Assembly (NCBI GenBank): GCA_049314555.1
Contig: JBMOEW010000039.1
Location: 1 to 26,180, forward strand
Source: REEB509 sp049314555
GTDB taxonomy: Bacteria; Pseudomonadota; Alphaproteobacteria; Caulobacterales; Aquidulcibacteraceae
Reading direction: 5' to 3'
Length of the DNA: 26,180 bases
The translations under genes were made by a program, and so were the position numbers. This document shows positions 9,472 to 16,407 of the stretch, one piece after another. The first letter of the stretch is position 1. The number at the start of each line of letters is the position of its first letter. The notes under the pieces are model-generated. The model made no database searches. It saw nothing but the letters and a program-made list of their open reading frames with translations, and had not been told where the DNA came from.

Positions 9472-9735
9472 TCAGTAGGCCGCTATGCGCAGAAAGACTT
9501 CCTGCGTGAAGGACCCTAAAAGCCCGCCCATGATCGGCAGGAACAGGATCAATGCCAGGAAAATGGACAGAATTTTGGGCACAAACACCAAAGTCTGTTC
9601 TTGGATTTGTGTGAGCGTCTGGAGGAGCGACACCACGAGGCCCACTGCTAGGCCCACCAACATTGGGCCGGCTGCAATCAAAATGGTGATCCAGATGGCC
9701 TCGCGGCCTAGATCCAGGATTTCCGCGCCGTTCAT
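9472..9735 (-). CDS. fliQ: Flagellar export gate protein FliQ
   Basis: This 87-residue protein has two membrane helices (about residues 14-37 and 50-74) and the family signature GLAVGLVVSLLQTLTQIQEQTL. It forms part of the FliPQR core of the flagellar export gate. I start at ATG 9735 (MNGAEILDLGREAIW), which gives the usual FliQ length; the upstream extension is not FliQ-like. It is the first gene of the fliQ-fliR-flhB-cckA run. A CtrA-like site lies 73-87 nt upstream and a small dyad 28-42 nt upstream. Confidence 0.95.
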   Translation of the reverse strand: MNGAEILDLGREAIWITILIAAGPMLVGLAVGLVVSLLQTLTQIQEQTLVFVPKILSIFLALILFLPIMGGLLGSFTQEVFLRIAAY

Positions 9736-9762
9736 GGCGGCCTCGCTCGAATATGCGCTGCG

Positions 9763-9777
9763 CGGCAATTTTTGCCG
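9763..9777. promoter_or_regulatory. Dyad between the CtrA-like site and fliQ (possible ftr-like element)
   Basis: CGGCAA (9763-9768) and TTGCCG (9772-9777) form a perfect dyad around TTT, just upstream of fliQ. From memory the Caulobacter FlbD-binding ftr elements have a CGGC...AA...GCCG pattern, so this may be a flagellar regulatory site. My recollection of that consensus is imprecise, and it could also be a leader hairpin. Confidence 0.3.
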
Positions 9778-9807
9778 AGCCCCAAAACGCACAAAGCAGC
9801 GGGTTGG

Positions 9808-9822
9808 TTAAGGAGTGGTTAG
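9808..9822 (-). promoter_or_regulatory. Putative CtrA-binding site upstream of fliQ
   Basis: TTAA (9808-9811), 7 nt, TTAG (9819-9822) matches the CtrA consensus TTAA-N7-TTAA with one change. CtrA is known to control fliQ in Caulobacter. A further TTAG lies at 9828-9831. The site sits between fliQ and the divergent DUF885 gene and could affect both. Confidence 0.5.
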
Positions 9823-9887
9823 CGTTGTTAGCTGGCGTCCGGTTGGGCTATCTGATGGCGACCTGGCTGTTAGAAGGAACCGTCCCT

Positions 9888-11699
9888 ATGCTCACGCGTC
9901 GCACTTTGCTTGCCGCAAGCTCAGCGCTGGCCCTTAGCGGGTGCGCCACCACCTCCGGGCCACAGACGGATCAAGGCCCCGAGCTCGCCGCTTTTTTTGA
10001 AGCTGCGTTTGAGGCGGAGCTCGACCGCTCGCCACAATTGGCCACCGCGATCGGAGACAAGCGCAATTACGACAAGTGGGACGACGCCAGCGAAGCGGCG
10101 GAAGCGCAAACGCTGCAGGGCCTGCGCAACAGTGTGAACAGCCTGCGCACGACGTTTGACCCCTCGCGGCTGGGCAGCGCCCAAGACCGGCTCTCTTACA
10201 CGCTTTATGAGGCCAGGCTGACGCGCGCCGAGGCGCAGGCCCCATTCCGCAATCATGGCTATCGCTTCAACCAGATGTTTGGCGCGCAGTCTTCGATACC
10301 AGCCTTTTTGATCAATCAGCACCGGGTGGGCAGTGTTTCTGATGCGCAGGCCTATGTGGCGCGGTTGGAGGGGGTGTCTGGCTATCTAGGGACGATACTA
10401 GAGCGCAGTGAAGCGGCGGCGCGGGTAGGGCTTTTGCCGCCCCGCTTTGTGTATGACTACGTGCTGGAGAGTGCCCGCAACGTGATCACCGGCGCGCCGT
10501 TTAGCACCGGGCCGGACAGTCCGCTGCGGGCGGACTTCATTACCAAAGTGGACGGCTTGCAGGTGAGGGATGGAGTGCGGGCGGGGTTGTTGCAGGCGGG
10601 GGACGCTGCGCTTTTGGCGCATGTGGGGCCAGCCTATGAGGCCGCCATCGCCGCGTTGCGCCAGCAGCAGGCCCGCGCAGGCGCAAACGATGGGGTTTGG
10701 CGGCTTGCGGAGGGGGAGGCCTATTATGCCGAGCGGCTGGCCACCCAGACGACCACATCGCTTTCCGCAGAAGAGATCCACCAGATCGGATTGCAAAACG
10801 TTGCGCGGATCCACGACGAGATGCGCGCCATCATGCGCACGGTTGGGTTTAGCGGCGATTTGAGTGGTTTCTTTGGGTTCATGGAAACCGACGCCCAGTT
10901 TTATTTGCCACAGACCGAAGACGGCAAGGCCGCCTACATCCAACGGGCCACCGATGCGATCGCGGCGATGCAAACCCAGGTGCCTGCATTCTTCAACCTC
11001 ACACCGCGGGCTCCGATGGTGGTGCGGCCGGTGGAGCCCTTCCGCGAGCGATCGGCGGGGCTTGCGTTTTACCAGCGCCCCAGCGCGGATGGTTCGCGAC
11101 CGGGGGTTTATTATGCCAACACGGTGGATATGCGGGCCCTGCCCCTTTACCAGCTGGAGGCCTTGGCCTTCCACGAAGGCATTCCAGGGCACCACTTCCA
11201 GATTGCGCTGCAACAGGAGTTGGACGGTATCCCGCGGTTTCGTCGGTTCGGCGGTGGGTTTACCGCCTATGCCGAGGGCTGGGGCCTCTATACGGAGCTG
11301 CTGGCCAAGGAAATGGGGTTCTACAAGGACCCCTACAGCGACTTTGGCCGCCTGACATTAGAGCTTCGCCGCGCGATCCGGCTTGTGGTTGATACCGGAT
11401 TACACGCCAAGCGCTGGCCACGGCAGCAGGCGATTCAATATGTGTTAGACAACCAGCCGGGCGACGAGGCCCAAGCCCGACGCGACATCGATCGCTATAT
11501 CGTGATGCCTGGCCAAGCCACCGCCTATCTGATCGGCAGCCTGGAAATTCAAAGACTTCGCCAGCAAGCCCTTGCGCGACTTGGGCCGCGCTTCGATATC
11601 CGCGGCTTCCATGATGTTGTGTTGGGCAGCGGGCCTGTGCCCCTCGATGTTCTGGACACATTGGTGTCTGGCTGGGACGGGGGGCTGGCGGGCGTGTGA
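9888..11699 (+). CDS. DUF885-family lipoprotein, probable zinc metallopeptidase
   Basis: This 603-residue protein starts at ATG 9888, which has AAGGA 9 nt upstream and gives a proper signal peptide (MLTRRTLLAASSALALSGC) with lipobox LSGC; the twin arginine suggests possible Tat export. The body is a DUF885 protein with the motif HEGIPGHH (residues 429-436), a zinc-binding HExxPGHH site expected of a metallohydrolase, followed by FTAYAEGWGLYTELLAKE, also typical of the family. It probably acts in the periplasm or outer membrane on peptides, but the substrate is unknown. It is transcribed divergently from fliQ and stands alone. An upstream in-frame ATG at 9753 would bury the signal peptide and is rejected. 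Confidence 0.88.
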   Translation: MLTRRTLLAASSALALSGCATTSGPQTDQGPELAAFFEAAFEAELDRSPQLATAIGDKRNYDKWDDASEAAEAQTLQGLRNSVNSLRTTFDPSRLGSAQDRLSYTLYEARLTRAEAQAPFRNHGYRFNQMFGAQSSIPAFLINQHRVGSVSDAQAYVARLEGVSGYLGTILERSEAAARVGLLPPRFVYDYVLESARNVITGAPFSTGPDSPLRADFITKVDGLQVRDGVRAGLLQAGDAALLAHVGPAYEAAIAALRQQQARAGANDGVWRLAEGEAYYAERLATQTTTSLSAEEIHQIGLQNVARIHDEMRAIMRTVGFSGDLSGFFGFMETDAQFYLPQTEDGKAAYIQRATDAIAAMQTQVPAFFNLTPRAPMVVRPVEPFRERSAGLAFYQRPSADGSRPGVYYANTVDMRALPLYQLEALAFHEGIPGHHFQIALQQELDGIPRFRRFGGGFTAYAEGWGLYTELLAKEMGFYKDPYSDFGRLTLELRRAIRLVVDTGLHAKRWPRQQAIQYVLDNQPGDEAQARRDIDRYIVMPGQATAYLIGSLEIQRLRQQALARLGPRFDIRGFHDVVLGSGPVPLDVLDTLVSGWDGGLAGV

Positions 11700-11730
11700 C
11701 GGCGGTCACCGCTGCGATCCCTTGGGGCTG

Positions 11731-11773
11731 CGAAACAGGTTTCGTCGAAACGAAAAGCAAACGTGTGTTTGCT
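11731..11773. repeat. Cluster of small inverted repeats after the DUF885 gene
   Basis: CGAAAC occurs at 11731-11736 and 11746-11751, with its inverse GTTTCG at 11739-11744; the last two form a 13-bp dyad around one T. A second dyad, AGCAAAC (11756-11762), GTGT, GTTTGCT (11767-11773), follows directly. No T tract follows. This could be an operator region for the small ORF at 11798 or the end of the DUF885 transcript. Confidence 0.45.
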
Positions 11774-11797
11774 AGTGTTGCGGTCTGGAGCCTTGCG

Positions 11798-11890
11798 ATG
11801 TCTGCCTTTATCCGAAACATCATGCGCTTGTTTGCGCGCCGCGACGATGACTTCGGGCTGCGGCTGCTGGCTGATCTTGGCGTCGATTGA
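11798..11890 (+). CDS. Possible 30-residue small protein
   Basis: ATG 11798 has GGAG exactly 7 nt upstream and opens a frame for a 30-residue peptide: a basic, partly hydrophobic start (MSAFIRNIMRLFARR) and an acidic/leucine end (DDDFGLRLLADLGVD). The end faintly recalls the ...LADLGI... ending of DUF1127 small proteins, but it is too short to assign. It lies in an otherwise empty stretch between the DUF885 gene and the Hpt gene. It could equally be chance. Confidence 0.35.
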   Translation: MSAFIRNIMRLFARRDDDFGLRLLADLGVD

Positions 11891-11908
11891 GCGGGCGAGA
11901 GATTCTGA

Positions 11909-12382
11909 TTAGCGGAGGGTGAGGCCTTCGCGGGCCAGGGTTTTGGAAACGGCTTTCGCGGCACCGGCGGAGATCAGCTGCAGCGTCGGATCTTGCGGGG
12001 AAGCCAGGGCCTGGCGCATGCCGGCAATCAGGTTGTCTATCACCTCGCGATGGATAGGCTTGTTGTGGCCAAGGGCGTCGATGTAGTTGCACGTCAGGGT
12101 TGCCAGCTCGCCCATTACATGGAACCCAAATCCGCCGGCCAACCCGCGGATATCGTGCGCGTGCGCGTAAGTGGCCTGTGCTCCCTTTGTGAAGCTTTGC
12201 TCCAAGAGGTGCATGCGACGGGCGAGGTCTTCGGCGGCCACGTCTTGGAGTGCGTTCCAGCGCCGTTCGGCGGCTTCAAGCACAGCGGGATTGGCGAAAG
12301 CCTTGGCAACGCCACCATCAGTCATCGCCATGCGACGAAATCGGGCTTCGCGTGCCATGGTTGCAGGGGATCGATTTTTCAT
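11909..12382 (-). CDS. Hpt-domain phosphotransfer protein
   Basis: This 157-residue soluble protein is essentially one histidine phosphotransfer domain. The key motif is AHDIRGLAGGFGF, with His76 as the expected phospho-acceptor, matching the HxxKGxAxxxG pattern of Hpt domains (Arg79 replaces the usual Lys). There is no ATPase or receiver domain, so it should pass phosphate between a kinase and a receiver. The ATG at 12382 lies 2 nt after the response-regulator stop and has GAGGT 9 nt upstream, so the two are one operon. No kinase is adjacent. It is not ChpT, which has a kinase-like two-domain fold and is longer. Confidence 0.8.
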   Translation of the reverse strand: MKNRSPATMAREARFRRMAMTDGGVAKAFANPAVLEAAERRWNALQDVAAEDLARRMHLLEQSFTKGAQATYAHAHDIRGLAGGFGFHVMGELATLTCNYIDALGHNKPIHREVIDNLIAGMRQALASPQDPTLQLISAGAAKAVSKTLAREGLTLR

Positions 12383-12384
12383 TG

Positions 12385-12900
12385 TTATTCGACCTCCCAG
12401 AAATCGCCTTTGGCCGATTGTCGTTCGCTGGCGCGACGACGTGGGCCTGAATAGTCGCCACCTTTACGCCGGCGACGGTCTGGCCCCACGAAGGAGGGAT
12501 CCAGCACAAACGGGCGCGGCCGATCGATGACAGCGCCCACTTTCTGCAAGAGCGTGGCAATGGCCACCGGTTTTGCAACGATCTCGGTTGCGCCGCCGTC
12601 CCTTGCACCGGTCACTCGGCGGCGATCTGAATGACCCGTCAAAACGATAACAGGCAGCTCGCGATCTGGGCTGGTTGGGTCCCGGCGAATGCGATGGAGC
12701 AGCTGCATGCCGTCGTGGGGCATGGACAAATCCAGGATTGCAATGTCTGGAACCCGGATCTTGATTTCGTCCCATGCCGCGTTCGCGTCTTCGGCTTCGC
12801 GCAGGCTTGCAACGCCCGCCGAACGCAAGACTTCCGCCACGATTCGTCGGACCAGCGCGTGGTCGTCGACGATCAGAACACTGAGACCCTCAATCGCCAT
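12385..12900 (-). CDS. Receiver-domain response regulator with arginine-rich tail
   Basis: The 171-residue protein has an N-terminal receiver domain: acidic pair D12/D13, phospho-acceptor D57 (AILDLSM), T88 (VIVLTG) and K110 (VAKP). No DNA-binding or enzyme domain follows. Instead there is a basic tail of about 45 residues with two repeats of a G-P-x-R-R-R type (FVGPDRRRRKG and YSGPRRRA), as I recall in other alphaproteobacterial receiver proteins. I chose ATG 12900 because GGAAG lies just upstream; an upstream ATG at 12930 lacks a ribosome site. It is cotranscribed with the Hpt gene, which suggests a cognate pair in a phosphorelay. The output is unknown, probably protein-protein binding. Confidence 0.88.
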   Translation of the reverse strand: MAIEGLSVLIVDDHALVRRIVAEVLRSAGVASLREAEDANAAWDEIKIRVPDIAILDLSMPHDGMQLLHRIRRDPTSPDRELPVIVLTGHSDRRRVTGARDGGATEIVAKPVAIATLLQKVGAVIDRPRPFVLDPSFVGPDRRRRKGGDYSGPRRRASERQSAKGDFWEVE

Positions 12901-13037
12901 TGCTCTTCCGAATGAAAACTTTATCATCAAATGGTTACGAACAGGTCACCAGAGGCGGCCCTCACCTTGGCGATGACGCGTAACGGCCCCAAATCTGCGC
13001 AACCATCATCGATTTCCCCCGATCAAAGGATTGTTTC

Positions 13038-13781
13038 ATGCTGCTGTCGACCGCCGCTTGGCCCGAAGTCGAGGCGTATTTGGCCCGGTCGCGGGGGATC
13101 GTCGTGCCGATTGGCAGCCACGAGCAGCATGGCCCCAACGGCCTGACCGGCACTGATGCCATCTGCCCCGAGGTGATCGCGCAGGAAGCGGCGGCAGAGG
13201 ACGGTTTTTTGGTGGGGCCGACGTTTAATGTTGGCCAGGCCCAACACCATCTCGGCTTTCCGGGGACGATTTCGTTGCGGCCCAGCACCATGATTGCGGC
13301 CCTCAACGATTGGATCTCCAGTCTCTCGCGGCATGGCTTTGAGCGGATCTATTTCTTGAACGGTCATGGGGGCAATGTGGCGACGATCACAGCGGCGTTC
13401 TCTGAGGCGTACGCGGGTTGGTCGTTGCGGGGCCAGCCTGCCCCGTTTGTGCTGATGCAGCGCAACTGGTGGGACTTGCAGGGTGTCGGCGAGGTCTGCC
13501 GCCGGATTTTCCCCAGGGGTGATGGAAGCCACGCGACCGCCAGCGAGGTCAGCGTCACGTATTATCGCTATCCAGAAGCGGTGAAGCGGGTTGCGATGAG
13601 CCCGACGATCGCGCCGGACGGCCCGATTCGCGACGCAGCCGATTACCGCACGCGATTTCCTGATGGGCGGATCGGATCAGACCCCTCGCAGGCCAGCTCG
13701 GCCCACGGGGCAACGATCGTCGCGGCTGCCAAGTCGGCCCTCATTTCGGACGTGCACCGGTTTTTCGGTGCCAACGGCTGA
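13038..13781 (+). CDS. Creatininase-family amidohydrolase
   Basis: This 247-residue protein has the metal-binding motifs of the creatininase family: GSHEQHGP (E29, H31), TDAICPE (D40), NGHGGN (H110) and SHATASE (E170). Members hydrolyse cyclic or peptide amides using two metal ions; they include creatininase, the FAPy deformylase ArfB and the mycofactocin peptidase MftE. No creatine or mycofactocin genes are visible, so the substrate is unknown. The ATG at 13038 has AAAGGA 7 nt upstream. It is transcribed divergently from the response-regulator pair and converges on the lipoprotein gene, only 11 nt away. Confidence 0.85.
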   Translation: MLLSTAAWPEVEAYLARSRGIVVPIGSHEQHGPNGLTGTDAICPEVIAQEAAAEDGFLVGPTFNVGQAQHHLGFPGTISLRPSTMIAALNDWISSLSRHGFERIYFLNGHGGNVATITAAFSEAYAGWSLRGQPAPFVLMQRNWWDLQGVGEVCRRIFPRGDGSHATASEVSVTYYRYPEAVKRVAMSPTIAPDGPIRDAADYRTRFPDGRIGSDPSQASSAHGATIVAAAKSALISDVHRFFGANG

Positions 13782-13792
13782 CAGCCGGTGCC

Positions 13793-14689
13793 CTAGCAGG
13801 TGCGGCGCATGAGCCAGCCGCTGGAAGCGCCGCCAACGCCAGGAACCGCCTCTACCGCACGGCACTGACCTTCGCGGGGGGCTGGACCAGGGGCGCGGGT
13901 GTATTCGGCGTCCCCCTCGCCGCCACGCCCTTCCCCAGCGGACTCAGGCACATACTCAAAACTGCGAACTTCAGTCCCATCCCGGGTGGCCAGGCATTCG
14001 CGGCGGGTTTGATCAGCTTCCCGCAGGCGGACGGTGACCAGTTGTGCGCCGTCTTGTTCCGGCGGCAGCAGGCTTGCCAGGGTAACCGTTGCGCGTCTGC
14101 CTTCTTGGCGATCGAGGCAGGCGTTTATGGCGGGCAACAACTCCGGGAGGGCCACCGCCCAGGTGAGCCGCTCGCCAGGCGCGGTGACGCCGCGTCGGGC
14201 GCAGCCTTCATAGACAATGTCTTCAAAGACGACGGAGGCCGTATAGTCCAGCGCTGTGCCGTTTGGCAGGGCGCAGGGCGCTTGGGCGAGCGTGATCGTC
14301 AAGGGGCCAGCATTGGCGCGCGCGCCTTTGGCAAAGATCTCGCGGGCGACCGAATAGCTCACCACATCCTGCAGGCCTGGGCGCACGAACTGGGCAAATT
14401 CATCGGACAGCACCAGTTCCCACGCGCCTTCATCGCCTTCGCCGACGCCAGAAAGGACGCCAAAGGATTGGAACTCTCCCGCGTAGAGGGCGCGCACATC
14501 GGCCGAGGCCGGGCCGCCCAAATCTGCCAGCTGCGGGGGCGTGGGCCCGGACTGGCTGGCGACGCTTTCACCGGTTTCAGCGTTGTTTTCAGCGGCATTT
14601 CGTCCGCACGACGTGAGCACGGCGAGTGCGCACAGGGCAAGGGCTGCCCGCTTGAACAGCGTTGGCTGGTTTAGCTTGCCCGTGCGCAC
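13793..14689 (-). CDS. Predicted lipoprotein of unknown function
   Basis: This 298-residue protein carries a lipoprotein signal (FKRAALALCALAVLTSC, lipid-attachment Cys28 from the chosen start) and then a low-complexity linker. I choose GTG 14689 because GGGAGGGG lies just before it and the signal peptide then begins properly; an upstream ATG at 14722 would add residues made only of the duplicated ribosome-site repeat. The mature part contains several cysteines (in APCALPNG, YEGCARRG, NACLDRQ, RRECLATRD, GQCRAVE and the terminal RRTC), suggesting disulfides in the periplasm. I do not recognise the family. It is flanked by the convergent creatininase gene and the divergent methyltransferase. 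Confidence 0.7.
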   Translation of the reverse strand: MRTGKLNQPTLFKRAALALCALAVLTSCGRNAAENNAETGESVASQSGPTPPQLADLGGPASADVRALYAGEFQSFGVLSGVGEGDEGAWELVLSDEFAQFVRPGLQDVVSYSVAREIFAKGARANAGPLTITLAQAPCALPNGTALDYTASVVFEDIVYEGCARRGVTAPGERLTWAVALPELLPAINACLDRQEGRRATVTLASLLPPEQDGAQLVTVRLREADQTRRECLATRDGTEVRSFEYVPESAGEGRGGEGDAEYTRAPGPAPREGQCRAVEAVPGVGGASSGWLMRRTC

Positions 14690-14692
14690 ATT

Positions 14693-14718
14693 CCCCTCCC
14701 ACTGGCCCCTCCCACTGG
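14693..14718 (-). repeat. Tandem 13-bp duplication carrying the lipoprotein ribosome-binding site
   Basis: CCCCTCCCACTGG occurs twice in perfect tandem (14693-14705 and 14706-14718). On the minus strand each unit holds GGGAGGGG, and the proximal copy is the Shine-Dalgarno of the lipoprotein GTG at 14689. This looks like a recent slippage-type duplication. Confidence 0.75.
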
Positions 14719-14754
14719 CCAAGCCCTACCCGGCTCGGCTGTGTTCCTGCCTAA

Positions 14755-14790
14755 AGACGCCCATCGACGCCCAACTTGATGGGTGCGTCT
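14755..14790. promoter_or_regulatory. Direct and inverted repeats between the lipoprotein and methyltransferase genes
   Basis: AGACGCCCATC (14755-14765) is the inverse complement of the two segments GATGGG (14778-14783) and CGTCT (14786-14790), interrupted by TG. GACGCCCA also appears twice in tandem (14756-14763 and 14766-14773). On the minus strand the hairpin is followed by TTTAG. It is a candidate operator for the divergent pair, or a weak minus-strand terminator. Confidence 0.45.
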
Positions 14791-14816
14791 GGAGCGTGAT
14801 GACTTAGTATACACAA

Positions 14817-15977
14817 ATGACGCATGATTCCAGCGTGCCCATGTATGAGTTTTTCGCCGGTGGAGGCATGGCGCGCTTGGGTTTGGGCGAGGCCTTTGAG
14901 TGCGTGTTCGCCAACGACATCAGTGCGGCAAAGGCGAAGGCCTATAAAGACGCGTTCGGCGGGGACCATTTTGTTTGTCACGACGTCTGGCAGATCCGTG
15001 CCAATGCCTTGCCTGGGCGAGCTTTGTTGGCTTGGGCTTCATCTCCGTGCCAGGACGTTTCTTTGGCGGGCGCACGCCAGGGCCTGAACGCGCCGCGCAG
15101 TGGAGCGTTTTGGGGATTTTGGCGGCTGATTGAGGCGTTGCACGCCGATGCGCGCCCCCCGGAAACGATTGTGATCGAGAACGTGTGCGGCCTATTGAGC
15201 GCCAACAGCGGGCAAGACTTTTCAACCCTGTGTTCGGCCCTTGCGCGGGCTGGTTACGCGGTGGGGGCGCTGGAGATCGATGCCGCGTTGTTTGTGCCGC
15301 AGTCGCGCCCGCGTTTGTTTGTGGTGGCGAGTTTGGCTGTGACCAGCGGGCGATTTTGCGCGGGCGGTCCGCAGATGCCGTTTCACACGAAGGCGGTTGT
15401 CCAGGCGTTTGCACGCCTCCCCGCCCCTGTTCAGGCGCGTTGGCATTGGTGGCACGTGCGGCAGCCGCCGCAGCGCAATACGACCCTGCGTGATATGCTG
15501 GATTGGTCTGCCCGTTGGGATGATCCGGCAAAGTCTGAGGCGCTGGTTGCCATGATGGCACCGCACCAACAGGGGCGGCTTGGCGATCTGTGCGCCGAAG
15601 GTGGCACGCATGTGGGTGCGGGGTTTCGCCGGATCCGCACCGAAGCGGGCCAAAAGGTTCAGCGCTTCGAAGTGCGATTTGACGGGCTTGCGGGGTGTGT
15701 GCGCACGCCGGGGGGCGGATCGAGCCGGCAGACGGTTGTGTTCGTGGACGGCGGCACGGTGCGATCCAGGCTGCTCACGAGCCGCGAATGTGCGCGCCTG
15801 ATGGGCCTGCCGGATCACTATCCGCTGCCCGGCGGCCAGACCGCGGCGCTACAGCTTGTTGGCGACGGAGTGGCGGTGCCGGTGGCGCGGTGGTTGGGCG
15901 AGAACCTGTTGGGGGCACTGTGCGGGCTTGCGCCGCCGACGCAGGGGCTCGTTGGTGCGGCTCCAGGACCGCTCTAG
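14817..15977 (+). CDS. Orphan DNA (cytosine-5) methyltransferase
   Basis: The 386-residue enzyme would transfer a methyl group from SAM to cytosine C5 in DNA. Family motifs are in order: I (EFFAGGGMARLGLG, from residue 11), IV with catalytic Cys78 (SPCQDVS), VI (ENV, 121-123), VIII (QSRPR, 162-166), a variable target-recognition region around 175-320, and IX/X (SRECARLMGLP...GDGVAVPVARWLGENLL). No restriction enzyme or Vsr gene is adjacent, so it is solitary. Target sequence cannot be read from the protein. No Shine-Dalgarno precedes ATG 14817; a TAGTAT -10-like element ends 6 nt before it, so the message may be leaderless. M9 is an alternative start. Confidence 0.9.
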   Translation: MTHDSSVPMYEFFAGGGMARLGLGEAFECVFANDISAAKAKAYKDAFGGDHFVCHDVWQIRANALPGRALLAWASSPCQDVSLAGARQGLNAPRSGAFWGFWRLIEALHADARPPETIVIENVCGLLSANSGQDFSTLCSALARAGYAVGALEIDAALFVPQSRPRLFVVASLAVTSGRFCAGGPQMPFHTKAVVQAFARLPAPVQARWHWWHVRQPPQRNTTLRDMLDWSARWDDPAKSEALVAMMAPHQQGRLGDLCAEGGTHVGAGFRRIRTEAGQKVQRFEVRFDGLAGCVRTPGGGSSRQTVVFVDGGTVRSRLLTSRECARLMGLPDHYPLPGGQTAALQLVGDGVAVPVARWLGENLLGALCGLAPPTQGLVGAAPGPL

Positions 15978-16102
15978 CGACGGCGAACCCGAAACAAACC
16001 GGCCACAATCGCTGCCAATAGGGCAATGACAACGGCAAAGGCGATCCAGGCCACGGTCCAGTTGGTTTGCAGCACAGCGTGCCCTCTTTTGGCTGATCCC
16101 AT
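15974..16102 (-). CDS. Tiny single-helix membrane protein converging on the methyltransferase
   Basis: A minus-strand frame encodes 42 residues: a short polar start (MGSAKRGHAVLQTN), one strong membrane helix (about residues 15-37, WTVAWIAFAVVIALLAAIVAGLF) and a basic end (RVRRR) that should stay in the cytoplasm. ATG 16102 has no clear Shine-Dalgarno, but the GTG at 16075 (codon 10) has AGAGGG 6 nt upstream and would give 33 residues. The stop TAG and the methyltransferase stop TAG share the palindrome CTAG (15974-15977), so the genes overlap tail to tail. I do not recognise a family. The helix is convincing; expression is unproven. Confidence 0.45.
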   Translation of the reverse strand: MGSAKRGHAVLQTNWTVAWIAFAVVIALLAAIVAGLFRVRRR

Positions 16103-16407
16103 AGCGGTGACTGCCGTTACGGAATGCAGCACAGGGGCTAGCAAAAGACGACCGCGCAGCGTGCCGCGCGGCGCTGCGTCGCAGCTCTATGGTGGCGGCA
16201 ACTGGCCTACTGGGTCCATCGCCACAACCGCCGGCGGATGAAGGTTATGTCATTCCGGCTCCCTGCCTAAAACTTGCCCTAGATGCGGGGTCTACCGCGC
16301 CGTCAACTGCGGCAAAGCAGGGATGAAGAACGCATTCATCTGCCGTTTGGCGTGCGTGTGGGACCACTCAGGTCGATCGCATCAAAGAACTTGATATAGG
16401 GGATACC
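16103..16407. other. 305-bp stretch without a recognised gene
   Basis: No convincing gene is visible. It contains a very GC-rich hairpin: GCAGC (16156-16160) pairs with GCTGC (16173-16177) around the self-complementary GCCGCGCGGC (16163-16172), with a 2-nt bulge. A smaller dyad, GATGAA (16322-16327) with TTCATC (16335-16340), lies about 70 nt before the OmpA-like gene. The promoters of that gene and of the tiny membrane protein should lie here, but I cannot place them. Confidence 0.5.

Noticed and set aside
10398..11213. 271-residue minus-strand frame
   Set aside because: It lies wholly opposite the DUF885 gene, whose motifs are intact, and its translation looks like a shadow frame.
14817..15977. 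Restriction-modification system
   Set aside because: No endonuclease, specificity subunit or Vsr gene adjoins the methyltransferase.
16026..16241. 71-residue plus-strand frame after the methyltransferase
   Set aside because: Its ribosome site is poor, its composition is Ala/Arg-rich low complexity, and it runs opposite the better-supported membrane-helix frame.
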